A DNA stretch of 64,000 bases from PLA3 sp964592235 (GTDB lineage Bacteria; Planctomycetota; Phycisphaerae; UBA1845; UTPLA1), in NCBI GenBank assembly GCA_964592235.1, contig CAZQCF010000012.1, positions 29,573 through 93,572 on the forward strand. Direction: 5' to 3'. Below the pieces are notes generated by a model. It ran no database searches and was not told where the DNA came from. It saw nothing but the letters and a program-made list of their open reading frames with translations. Positions 45,425-53,738 of this stretch are shown here, piece by piece. Position numbers and translations under genes: made by a program. Every line of letters starts with the position of its first letter. The first letter of the stretch is position 1.

Positions 45425-48400
45425 ATGACGACGCAAACTTATCGCCGTGTCGTGCCGGTACTCGCATTCATCGCTGCTTCAATCACAACGTCGGCTCGCG
45501 CTGCTGACCTGGTCGCACCCGGAGAGTCTGTCGATTACACCCTTACGCTCGGTGAGGTGAGCTTCGATCCGCTTGTCGCGCAGCCCGCCCTGCCACAGGA
45601 ATGGGCCACTCCGCGCTCGGCCGGCCCCAATCTTCGCCTCGTCCAATTCGTCGGTTCGACCAGGCAGGAATGGCTCGACGATCTCCGCGCAAACGGCCTG
45701 GAAGTCATCCAGTACATTCATCCATATACATATGTCGTCTACGGCGACCAGGAAGCCGTCGCGGCGACTCGCGCGGCGCCGGCGATTCGCTGGACCGGTG
45801 ACTTTCTGCCGGCATTCAAAGTTCTGCCGCGCTGGCGCACGCTGCCTGCCGAGAGCATTGCATCAACCGTACTGGTCTATAAGGGCGCCGACGTCGGCCG
45901 AACGGTGGAAGCGATCACGGCGTTGGGCGGGAAGATCGACAGCATCACCGACACCGATCCAGCCTTCGCGTATGTCACCTTCATGCTTCCCGGCGATAAG
46001 TTCCAGGCGATCGCCGAATTGGAAGGCGTTTACAGCATCCAGCCCGAAGCCACCGACGGCGGTCTTCGCGGCGAGATGAGCAATCAGGTCAACGCCAACA
46101 ACGTCAACGGCTCGAACCAGGCCTTCCCCGGTTACCTCGCCTGGCTGTCCAGCGTCGGCGTCAACGGCGCGGGCGTCATCATCGCCAACGTCGACGGCGG
46201 CGTGCAGGACACGCACCCGAACCTCGTCAATCGCTTCCTTCCTTGCGTCGGTGTTTCTTGCGGAACGACTTCGAGTTCACACGGCACCCACACTGCCGGC
46301 ATCATGGCGGCCGACGGCACGAGCGGCGTGCTTGATGCGTTTGGCTTTCAGCGCGGCCTCGGCGTCGCACCCGGCGCGAATCTCATTGAGCAGAATTACA
46401 GCCCGACTTATACCGGCGCCGGCGGCATGCTGCTGCTCATGACCACGTCGTACAACAACGGGTCATCGCTCTCCGGCAACAGTTGGGGGCCTTCGGGAAC
46501 ACCCCTCGGCTACGACGAGAAAACGCGCCAAGTGGATGTCGGCGTGCGCGATGCCGATCCCAATGCGGCGGGCAACCAACCGTTGACGTTTGTCCTTTCC
46601 TTCATGAACGGCAACGGCGGCACGAGCACCCAAGGCACGCCCGACGAAGGCAAGAACATGTTCACGATCGGCTCCACCAAAATGCAGAACAGCGGAACCG
46701 GCTCACAGATTCTCCAGATTGACGACCTGTCTTCCAATACCGCGCACGGCCCCGCACTCGACGGCCGAAAGATCCCGCACATGGTCGCGCCCGGCTGTTA
46801 CGTCGATTCGACCATTCCGACCAACAGCTACGGCCTGAACTGCGGCACCAGCATGGCCTCTCCGCATGTCTCCGGCGCCGTTGCCCTGTTCATTCAGTAC
46901 TACCGCAGTCTGCCGGGTTACACGGTTGATCCCAGTCCCGCGCTCGTGAAGGCTGCTTTCATCGCCGAGGCGCGCAACCTCGTCGGCAAGCTCGACGCCG
47001 ACGGCGGAATCCTCGGCCCTCCGTTCGACAGCAAGCAGGGCTGGGGCCGCATGGAATTGCAGAAAGTGGTCGATCCGCAGTTGTCGGTGCTTTACTTCGA
47101 CAATCCGGCTGTCTTCGACAACACCGGCGAGCAGTGGACCCGCGCCGTCTCGGCCGAGGACCCCACCAAGCCGATTAAGATCATGCTTGTCTGGACCGAT
47201 GCCCCCGGTCACGGCTTGGGCGGCAGCACACCGGCGTGGAACAACAACCTCGATCTCACCGTTGAGGAAGGCGCGAACATCTACAAGGGCAACATCTTCA
47301 ACAGCGTCGGCTGGTCGGTCACCGGCGGCGCGGCGGATGATCGCAACAATACGGAAGGCGTTTTCATCGGCCCGACCGCGCCGGGCGGCTACCTGATTCG
47401 CGTGAACGCCACGAACATCAACTCCGACGGCATCCCGAACAGCGGCGACGCCACCGATCAGGACTTCGCCGTCGTCTGCTACAACTGTGCGCAGGATCCG
47501 AGCTTCACGCTCGGCGTCTCGCCCTCGCCGCAGGACATCTGCGCCCCGGCCGACGCGGTCTACACCGTCGATGTCGGCTCGATCATGGGCTACACCGACC
47601 CGGTCACGTTGAGCGTCAGCGGCAATCCGGCCGGCACGACGGTCAACATCAGCCCGAATCCGGTCACGCCGCCGAGCATGGCGACGTTGACGGTCTCAAA
47701 CACCGGCGCGGCTTCCGCCGGCAGCTACAACATTCAGATCGACGGCGTCTCGGGCGCGATCAATCGCTCGGTGGTCGCGGGGTTGAACCTCTACACCGCC
47801 GCGCCCGCCGCACCGACGTTGACCGCACCGGGCAACGGTGTCACGAATCAGGCACTTCGGCCGAATTTCACCTGGAGCGTCCCGGCCCAGGGCGTGAGCT
47901 ACACGATTGAAGTAGCGTCCGACGCCGCTTTCACGAGCATCGTGCAGAGCGCGACCGGCCTGCTCAACCCGACCTGGACGCCCGGCGCCGACCTCTCGAG
48001 CGACACGACCTATTACTGGCGCGTGCGTTCGACCAATCCGTGCGGCACCGGCGCGAACTCCGCCGAGTGGAGCTTCACGACGCGATCCTTCCCGCAGATT
48101 CTCCTCGTCGATGACGACGACAACGGCCCGGATGTCCGCGCGACGTACACCACCGCGCTCGACGCTCTCGGCCGAAGTTACGATGTCTGGAATACCAACA
48201 ACACCGACAACGAGCCGACCGCGGCCCAGCTTGGCCCCTACAAGATCGTCATCTGGTTCACCGGCGACGAGTTCGGCGGGTTCTGCGGCCCCGGCCCGGC
48301 TGGTGAGGCAGCGCTGGCGACGTGGCTCGATTCGGGCAAGCGCCTCTGGATCGTCAGTCAGGATTACCTGTACGATCGAGACAGCCCGACCGGCGTGCCG

Positions 48401-48925
48401 ACGGCCTTCATGCAGAATTACCTCGGCATGGCCAGCCCCGGCACCAATGACGTGAACCAGACGACCGTCACCGGGCAGAACGCCCTGTTCGCCGGTTACG
48501 GCCCGTACACGTTGAGCTATCCGTTTTCCAACTTCAGCGATCGGATCAGCCCGAACGGCACGGCCTTGCTGGCCTTCAGCGGCAACACCGGCACCCCGCC
48601 GGAAGCGGCGATTTACAAGGAGACGCCGGTCTATAAGACCGTTTTCTTCGGATTCCCATGGGAGGCGATCAGCACGCCGGCCAATCGCCAGGCCGTCATG
48701 CAGCGCGTGCTCGACTGGTTCGCGCCGCAATGCAGCCTGAAGGGCGATCTGAACGGTGACACGTTCCGCGACGGGCTTGACGTGCAGCAGTTCGTCAACT
48801 GCACGATCGGCAACGACGCCTTTGCACCGGGCTGCGGCTGCGCCGACATGGACGCCAGCGGCGACTTGAGCGGCAACGACCGCATCCTGTTCGTCGATTG
48901 CCTGCTCGGCAACGGTTGCCCGTAG
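45425..48925 (+). CDS. Secreted S8 (subtilisin-like) serine protease with Fn3, GATase-like and dockerin-like domains
   Basis: Start at 45425: GGAG lies 7 bases upstream and a signal peptide (MTTQTYRRVVPVLAFIAASI...ARA) follows; an open frame extending back into the VWA gene is rejected. The 1166-residue protein has a probable propeptide (about 30-225), then an S8 domain with Asp257 (NVDGGV), His286 (SSHGTH) and Ser476 (CGTSMASPHVSG). Later parts: a beta-sandwich, Ig-like domain (about 690-785), an Fn3-like domain (about 790-890), a class-I GATase/ThuA-like domain (about 895-1100, QILLVDDDDNGPDVRATYTT) and two dockerin-like loops (GDLNGDTFRDGLDVQQFV, ADMDASGDLSGNDRILFV). Probably a secreted protease tethered to the surface or to other proteins. 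A strong terminator follows. Confidence 0.9.
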   Translation: MTTQTYRRVVPVLAFIAASITTSARAADLVAPGESVDYTLTLGEVSFDPLVAQPALPQEWATPRSAGPNLRLVQFVGSTRQEWLDDLRANGLEVIQYIHPYTYVVYGDQEAVAATRAAPAIRWTGDFLPAFKVLPRWRTLPAESIASTVLVYKGADVGRTVEAITALGGKIDSITDTDPAFAYVTFMLPGDKFQAIAELEGVYSIQPEATDGGLRGEMSNQVNANNVNGSNQAFPGYLAWLSSVGVNGAGVIIANVDGGVQDTHPNLVNRFLPCVGVSCGTTSSSHGTHTAGIMAADGTSGVLDAFGFQRGLGVAPGANLIEQNYSPTYTGAGGMLLLMTTSYNNGSSLSGNSWGPSGTPLGYDEKTRQVDVGVRDADPNAAGNQPLTFVLSFMNGNGGTSTQGTPDEGKNMFTIGSTKMQNSGTGSQILQIDDLSSNTAHGPALDGRKIPHMVAPGCYVDSTIPTNSYGLNCGTSMASPHVSGAVALFIQYYRSLPGYTVDPSPALVKAAFIAEARNLVGKLDADGGILGPPFDSKQGWGRMELQKVVDPQLSVLYFDNPAVFDNTGEQWTRAVSAEDPTKPIKIMLVWTDAPGHGLGGSTPAWNNNLDLTVEEGANIYKGNIFNSVGWSVTGGAADDRNNTEGVFIGPTAPGGYLIRVNATNINSDGIPNSGDATDQDFAVVCYNCAQDPSFTLGVSPSPQDICAPADAVYTVDVGSIMGYTDPVTLSVSGNPAGTTVNISPNPVTPPSMATLTVSNTGAASAGSYNIQIDGVSGAINRSVVAGLNLYTAAPAAPTLTAPGNGVTNQALRPNFTWSVPAQGVSYTIEVASDAAFTSIVQSATGLLNPTWTPGADLSSDTTYYWRVRSTNPCGTGANSAEWSFTTRSFPQILLVDDDDNGPDVRATYTTALDALGRSYDVWNTNNTDNEPTAAQLGPYKIVIWFTGDEFGGFCGPGPAGEAALATWLDSGKRLWIVSQDYLYDRDSPTGVPTAFMQNYLGMASPGTNDVNQTTVTGQNALFAGYGPYTLSYPFSNFSDRISPNGTALLAFSGNTGTPPEAAIYKETPVYKTVFFGFPWEAISTPANRQAVMQRVLDWFAPQCSLKGDLNGDTFRDGLDVQQFVNCTIGNDAFAPGCGCADMDASGDLSGNDRILFVDCLLGNGCP

Positions 48926-48975
48926 GCGGCTGCGCGAGAGGCTGGAAGCGAAACCTCCAGACGTCGCACGATAAG

Positions 48976-49003
48976 GCGGCCGGCAAGCTTGCCGGCCGCT
49001 TTT
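48976..49003 (+). terminator. Rho-independent terminator of the S8 protease gene
   Basis: A 24-base perfect palindrome (48976-48999, arms GCGGCCGGCAAG / CTTGCCGGCCGC) followed by TTTT, 51 bases after the stop codon. Very high GC stem; expected to stop transcription from the left. Confidence 0.8.
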
Positions 49004-49017
49004 CTATCCAGATTCAT

Positions 49018-49036
49018 GGTGCGTCGAGGACGCACC
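49018..49036 (+). repeat. Palindromic intergenic repeat, copy 2
   Basis: Same 19-base palindrome GGTGCGTC-GAG-GACGCACC as at 22444, followed again by CTG; the flanking sequences differ. It sits directly after the terminator between convergent genes. Confidence 0.75.
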
Positions 49037-49079
49037 CTGCGGCATCGCGCTCGAACGGGATGCACGATTTCGCCATGCG

Positions 49080-49976
49080 CTATTCACAATTTGCTATTTG
49101 TCTCATCGCTTCCGCGATCGGCCGACCCGGCGGGTGATTGAACAGCGATTCGTACCGCGCACACGACAGGCTCAAATCCCCCGGGCGAGGTTCCGGCCCG
49201 CCTGCTTCGGCGCGCGAGATGGCTGACAAGTTCGGCCGCTCGATGCCCAGTGCCCGCGCCGCGATCTCGATCATCTCGAATCGGCTCAATCGCTGAGGCC
49301 CGGCGATGTGAAGAAGGCCCGTCGCGCTGGAAGAAGCCGCCTCGGTCACCGCACGGGCCGCGTCGCCCAGCTCGATCGGCGTGCGAAACTCATCGGTGAA
49401 AAGCCGCAATTCGCGCCCCTCCCGCAGCGCCGCGAGCTGACCGACAAACGTCGTCGGCCGATCCACCGCCGGCAGCCCGTACATCAGAGGCAATCGCACG
49501 ATCAGCGCCTCGCCGCCGATCGCGCGCACGACCTCCTCCGCATCGGCCTTGGTCCGCCCGTACCGCGACACCGGGCACGTCGCGGCCATCTCGTCGTACG
49601 GCGCGGCCGACCCGTCGAACACCATGTCGGTGGAGATGTAAATGAACCGTGCGCCGCGGCGCGCCGCCCACTCCGCTAGGCGCTTCGTGGCATCGACGTT
49701 CGTTCGCCGGGCCGCGTCGGGATCGTCGTGCGCCGCCTGCACACTCGTTACCGCCGCGGCGTGCACGATCACACGCGGTTGTGTCGTGTCCAGCAGCGCC
49801 GTCACGCGCGCGCCGTCGCACAGATCAACTCGTTCGCACAGGCACACACGCGGCGTCGGCCCGCGCGGCGAGACCCAGCCGCCCGCGTCGTGCCCCGTGC
49901 CCATGAGGTGCGCGAGCAGTACGCTGCCGAACTGCCCGCCCGCGCCGGTGATCAGCCAATCGGTCGCCATCGACAT
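49080..49976 (-). CDS. RmlD-like dTDP-4-dehydrorhamnose reductase-family SDR
   Basis: Start at 49976 (MSMATDWLITGAGGQFG), with GGGAG 5 bases before the ATG. A 298-residue extended SDR: Rossmann motif GAGGQFG, VIVHAAAVTSVQAAHDD, IYISTDMVFDGSAAPY with the catalytic Ser/Thr, and the Tyr-x-x-x-Lys pair in SRYGRTKADAE. The STDMVFDG / RYGRTK combination is diagnostic of RmlD-type sugar-nucleotide or related reductases. A role in dTDP-rhamnose synthesis is plausible, but rmlA-C are not adjacent, so the exact substrate is open. It converges on the S8 protease gene. Confidence 0.85.
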   Translation of the reverse strand: MSMATDWLITGAGGQFGSVLLAHLMGTGHDAGGWVSPRGPTPRVCLCERVDLCDGARVTALLDTTQPRVIVHAAAVTSVQAAHDDPDAARRTNVDATKRLAEWAARRGARFIYISTDMVFDGSAAPYDEMAATCPVSRYGRTKADAEEVVRAIGGEALIVRLPLMYGLPAVDRPTTFVGQLAALREGRELRLFTDEFRTPIELGDAARAVTEAASSSATGLLHIAGPQRLSRFEMIEIAARALGIERPNLSAISRAEAGGPEPRPGDLSLSCARYESLFNHPPGRPIAEAMRQIANCE

Positions 49977-50003
49977 TGCGACTCCCAAGTCCGTCTTGAC
50001 TCA

Positions 50004-50032
50004 TTCTCATTCCTCGGCTTGCACGATACAAT
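50004..50032 (+). promoter_or_regulatory. Sigma70-like promoter of the prepilin-like gene
   Basis: TTCTCA (50004-50009), a 17-base spacer and TACAAT (50027-50032), 45 bases before the GTG start at 50077. Match 4/6 and 5/6. Confidence 0.45.
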
Positions 50033-50076
50033 AGAAGGCACTTCTCTCGCGGCGATTCGCCGGGTGCATCGAACCT

Positions 50077-51048
50077 GTGTGGGCGGGTTTTGTGGCGCGA
50101 AAACAAATCCAATTGAAGCGATCCGCAGTTGCGTATCGGAAGCGGCGTTCGCCCGCTCGATCGCGGTCCCGACCTTGCCGGACCGCGCGTGCCGCCTTCA
50201 CGCTGCTGGAGCTGCTCGTCGCCATCGCCATCATCGCCACCTTGCTCGCCCTGCTGCTGCCGGCGCTGGGATCGGCGCGGTCGGAGGGAACCAAGGTAAA
50301 GTGTCTGGCGAACATGCGCGAGCTGGGCATCGCCTTTTCAACCTATAGCACGGACGACCCACAGGGATTCACGAGTCCCATTCACCCTCGAGCCGAGATC
50401 AGCTGGTGGTACGACGGCGAGTTCGAATACGGCGGCGCGACCGGCATGCTGGTCTATGGCAGTCCGGATTTCATTGCCGAAAACCGCCTCCTGAACAAGT
50501 ACTTGTTTCAGGATGGCCGGAATACGAAATGGAATCCCTTTCAGTGCCTGGGAGATTCGGGGATTCCCGAGGCGCCGGTTAATTTTGATGACTGGTTCCT
50601 TGGCGCGCAAGTGCGCAATCGCGCTACGTACATCACGACTGGAAGCAGCTATCGATTGAACAATCACATTAATTTCACGGACAATACACCGAATTTCAAA
50701 AAGCACTTCTATGGGCCTTACATGCGGCCTGCGACGCAAGTTCCGGATCCCTCAACGACGGTGATCCTCGAAGAAGCCATTACAGAAGTCGCGAAATGGA
50801 ACGCACCGACCTACCGCACCATGGGCTGGCATCGAAAAGCGAACATCTTTAACGTGCTCTTCGTGGATGGACACGCCGGCGCGATCCGACTGGCCGGACA
50901 ACAGGACCTTTCCAGCCAATATGGTGGTTATTGGGTTCTGCGCGGCGAGAATTGGCGCATGGATTGCTATCCACGGCCGCCGGTCTGTGATCTTCCTCGT
51001 GACGACGCGCAATGCGCGATCAGCATTGGCGGCGGCAATGGTGATTAG
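50077..51048 (+). CDS. Prepilin-type (type II pseudopilin-like) protein, DUF1559/H-X9-DG class
   Basis: A 323-residue protein beginning at GTG, with a long basic leader (about 40 residues) before the prepilin site A-FTLLELLVAIAIIATLLALLLPAL in pieces; the Phe and the +5 Glu (FTLLE) are the prepilin peptidase and assembly determinants. The mature body is a beta-rich globular domain, and NVLFVDGHAGAIRL near the end is the H-x9-DG-type motif of the expanded planctomycete family of secreted pseudopilin-like proteins. It is expected to be processed by a PilD-type peptidase and to be on the surface or in the periplasm. The actual start may be one of several in-frame codons within the basic leader. 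Confidence 0.86.
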   Translation: MWAGFVARKQIQLKRSAVAYRKRRSPARSRSRPCRTARAAFTLLELLVAIAIIATLLALLLPALGSARSEGTKVKCLANMRELGIAFSTYSTDDPQGFTSPIHPRAEISWWYDGEFEYGGATGMLVYGSPDFIAENRLLNKYLFQDGRNTKWNPFQCLGDSGIPEAPVNFDDWFLGAQVRNRATYITTGSSYRLNNHINFTDNTPNFKKHFYGPYMRPATQVPDPSTTVILEEAITEVAKWNAPTYRTMGWHRKANIFNVLFVDGHAGAIRLAGQQDLSSQYGGYWVLRGENWRMDCYPRPPVCDLPRDDAQCAISIGGGNGD

Positions 51049-51058
51049 GCGACCGCGT

Positions 51059-51988
51059 TCAGGCGCGTTGCCCGAATAAGACATCCTGCATATCGTACAA
51101 CTTCGGCGTGCGGCCGGCGATCCACTTCGCCGCGCGCAGCGCGCCCAGCGCAAACGTATCGCGCGCGTGCGCGCTGTGCGCCAGCGTGATCGTCTCGCCG
51201 AGATTGCCGAACTGCACGCTGTGCTCGCCGATTGTATCCCCGATGCGAAGGCTGTGGACGCCGATCTCGCCGGGCGCGCGGGCGGTCCGAGCCGCCGCCG
51301 GCCCCGCGGGGTTTGACGGCGCGCCTCCGGGCCATGACTGGCCCGGCTCATATTGACTCGCCGCGCGCGACGCGTTCACCTCGCCCGCCGCGCGCATCGC
51401 ATTGACATCCCCCAGGGGGCGGCCCGCGTCTGCTCGACCGCGCTGGATCGCCTCAATCAGCGCCAAGGCCGTGCCACTGGGCGCGTCCAATTTGAAGCGA
51501 TGGTGGGATTCGACTACTTCCACGTCGTACGACTCGTCCAGCAGCGCGCCGACCTCGCGCGCCAACCGCAGCAACACGTTCACCCCCACGCTCATGTTCG
51601 CCGATTTCAGCACCGCGATGGACTGCGCCGCCGCGCGAATGCGTGCCAGCGCCGCTTCATCGTGCCCTGTTGTACCGATCACGATCGGCCGCCTGGTTTT
51701 CATGCAGCAGTCGATCCAGCCGACGGTCGCAGCCGCCGCGGAGAAGTCGACCAACACGTCGAATAGCTCGCCGGCCGGCGCCGCCGCCGAATCGCGTGGT
51801 CCTTCCGCGGTCACGCGAACACCGATCGTGCCGACGCCCGCGAGTTCGCCCGCGTCACGGCCGAGGTCGGCGCAGACCGGTCTTTCCAGGGCCGCAACGA
51901 CCTTCAACTCCGCGTCGGCCGACGCCAGCGCGATGAGCCGCCGCCCCATGCGGCCGGCCGCGCCGGCGATTGCAAGTTTGATTGGCAT
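51059..51988 (-). CDS. dapB: 4-hydroxy-tetrahydrodipicolinate reductase, with an insertion
   Basis: Start at 51988 (MPIKLAIAGAAGRMGRRL). DapB reduces the dipicolinate precursor in lysine and meso-diaminopimelate synthesis. NAD(P) motif GAAGRMGRR, TTGHDEAAL, and the substrate-binding/catalytic VVESHHRFKLDAPSGTAL (His162-His163, Lys166) are intact. At 309 residues it is about 35-40 longer than usual: residues about 193-240 form a low-complexity Ala/Gly/Pro insertion before the conserved EIGVHSLRIGDTIGEHSVQF block. The insertion lies in a surface-loop position. It is followed upstream by thrC on the same strand, so two aspartate-family genes are neighbours. Confidence 0.92.
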   Translation of the reverse strand: MPIKLAIAGAAGRMGRRLIALASADAELKVVAALERPVCADLGRDAGELAGVGTIGVRVTAEGPRDSAAAPAGELFDVLVDFSAAAATVGWIDCCMKTRRPIVIGTTGHDEAALARIRAAAQSIAVLKSANMSVGVNVLLRLAREVGALLDESYDVEVVESHHRFKLDAPSGTALALIEAIQRGRADAGRPLGDVNAMRAAGEVNASRAASQYEPGQSWPGGAPSNPAGPAAARTARAPGEIGVHSLRIGDTIGEHSVQFGNLGETITLAHSAHARDTFALGALRAAKWIAGRTPKLYDMQDVLFGQRA

Positions 51989-52145
51989 TCGAATCGTTCC
52001 TTTCGTTTCGATTGCGCGTGTTTCAATTCGTGTGGGCTTGTAAACCTGCGACGCCGACGGATTGCAATCCGCCGGCTTCCGCGACGTGCTGCTACAATCC
52101 ATTGCGACGACGCATTTCACCGCCGCGGAGCAATCATCTCACAAT

Positions 52146-53525
52146 TCACCGCGCGAATTCGATCGCGCGGCAGATCGCATCGAGATCATTCGCCACACGG
52201 ATCGGTTGATTCGAAAGCTGACCGCGCCCGGCGCCGCTCTTGTCCCCGGCGTGGTACGTCACTGTCGCGTCGGGGTCCTTCAGCGCATGCCCCGTCAGGA
52301 CGCAGACGACGCGGGCGTCGCGCTCGATAACGCCGCGCCCGATCAAGTGCCGCAGGCCCGCCACGCTGGCGGCGCTGGCCGGCTCGCAGCCGAGTCCGTG
52401 CCGCCCGATTCGCGCCTTCTCGTCGAGAATCTCCTCGTCGCTCACGTCGCACACGATGCCGTTCATCGCGTCCAGCGAACGCAGCGCCTTCGACAGGTTC
52501 ACCGGGAGCGCAATCTCAATCGCCGTCGCGAGCGTCTTCGCGCGGCGTCCGGCGGCCGCCTGTTCGGCGAAGTACGCCTGCGCGACCGCCGCATCCCACT
52601 CCCCGTTGCTCCAGCGCAGCCCGCGTGCGTTCACCAGTTCGCACAACGTGTTCGCGCCGCGCGCGTTGACGATCGCCAGTCTCGGTACGCGCGAAATCAA
52701 CCCCAATTCACGCAACTCGATAAACGCCTTGCCGAACGCGCTGCTGTTGCCGAGGTTGCCGCCCGGCACGACGATCCAATCGGGCGGCTCCCAGCCCAGC
52801 CCCTCCAGCACGCGATACATGATCGTCTTCTGCCCTTCGAGCCGGAACGGGTTTACCGAATTCATCAGGTAAAGACCCAGCCGACCGGACGCCTCGCGCA
52901 CGCGCGCCATGCAAGCGTCGAAATCGCCGGCGATCTGAAGCGTGATCGCGCCGTGGTCCAGCGCCTGCGAGAGCTTTCCAAACGCGATCTTGCCTTCGCC
53001 GATGAACACAACCGACTTCATTGCGCGGCCGTCGCGCAGCCGCGCGTTCGCCGCGTACATCGCCAGGCTCGCGCTGGTGTTGCCCGTCGACGCGCACCCG
53101 ACCAGCGGCCGCCCCAGCCGCCGCGCCATGGTGAACGCCGCCGCCATGCCGTTGTCCTTGAAACTGCCCGACGGGTTCATGCCCTCGTACTGCAGGTGCA
53201 GTCGGCCCGTGCGCAGCGGCAGGTCCAACGTGGCCGGGTCCGGGGCTTGCAGCAGCGTTTGACCCTCACCGAGCGTGACGAGGTCATTCACGTCCGCAAA
53301 CGGCAGCAGCTCTCGAAACCGCCATACACCCGAAAAGTCGAGCGGCGCGACGCGGCGGCCCCAGCGCGACTCAAAGAACGATAAAGTCGCCGGCGGCTGC
53401 AATCGGGACCAGTCGTATGCGACGTCCAACAACCCGCCGCAGCGACCGCATTCGTAGCGTTCGTCTGCAAGGTCGTACGTCGCGTCGCAGACGGGTCGGA
53501 TGCAGCGAAGGAAGGCGGCGCTCAT
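52146..53525 (-). CDS. thrC: Threonine synthase
   Basis: Start at 53525 (MSAAFLRCIRPVC). A 459-residue PLP enzyme converting O-phosphohomoserine to threonine. An N-terminal zinc-ribbon-like unit (Cys8, Cys13, Cys26, Cys29) is typical of the longer bacterial ThrC class. The PLP lysine is Lys123 in EGMNPSGSFKDNGMA; GCASTGNTSASLAMYAA is the cofactor-phosphate loop; later PGGNLGNSSAFGKA binds the phosphate. It is followed by dapB 157 bases away. Its product is the substrate of the tdh-kbl pair at 11759-14062. Confidence 0.93.
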   Translation of the reverse strand: MSAAFLRCIRPVCDATYDLADERYECGRCGGLLDVAYDWSRLQPPATLSFFESRWGRRVAPLDFSGVWRFRELLPFADVNDLVTLGEGQTLLQAPDPATLDLPLRTGRLHLQYEGMNPSGSFKDNGMAAAFTMARRLGRPLVGCASTGNTSASLAMYAANARLRDGRAMKSVVFIGEGKIAFGKLSQALDHGAITLQIAGDFDACMARVREASGRLGLYLMNSVNPFRLEGQKTIMYRVLEGLGWEPPDWIVVPGGNLGNSSAFGKAFIELRELGLISRVPRLAIVNARGANTLCELVNARGLRWSNGEWDAAVAQAYFAEQAAAGRRAKTLATAIEIALPVNLSKALRSLDAMNGIVCDVSDEEILDEKARIGRHGLGCEPASAASVAGLRHLIGRGVIERDARVVCVLTGHALKDPDATVTYHAGDKSGAGRGQLSNQPIRVANDLDAICRAIEFAR

Positions 53526-53588
53526 GCAAGTGATGTTATCCGCTGGGCTTAGGTCCGCCAACGCACCGAGCGACGGCGGGGAAATGCC

Positions 53589-53618
53589 TTGATCCGATTC
53601 GCACCTTTACGGTAAAAT
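53589..53618 (+). promoter_or_regulatory. Sigma70-like promoter of the deiminase-like gene
   Basis: TTGATC (53589-53594), an 18-base spacer and TAAAAT (53613-53618); the leader before the start at 53739 would be about 114 bases. Confidence 0.4.
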
Positions 53619-53738
53619 GATCGGTTGTGGATTGGGGAATCGATCGACCAGGGTGCCCAGCCCCGCACCAACCCCGCCGTCGATCGGACCGTCATCGTCC
53701 CTTTCGGGAGCCGGCGCTCCCGCGAATCGGAGCATCTC

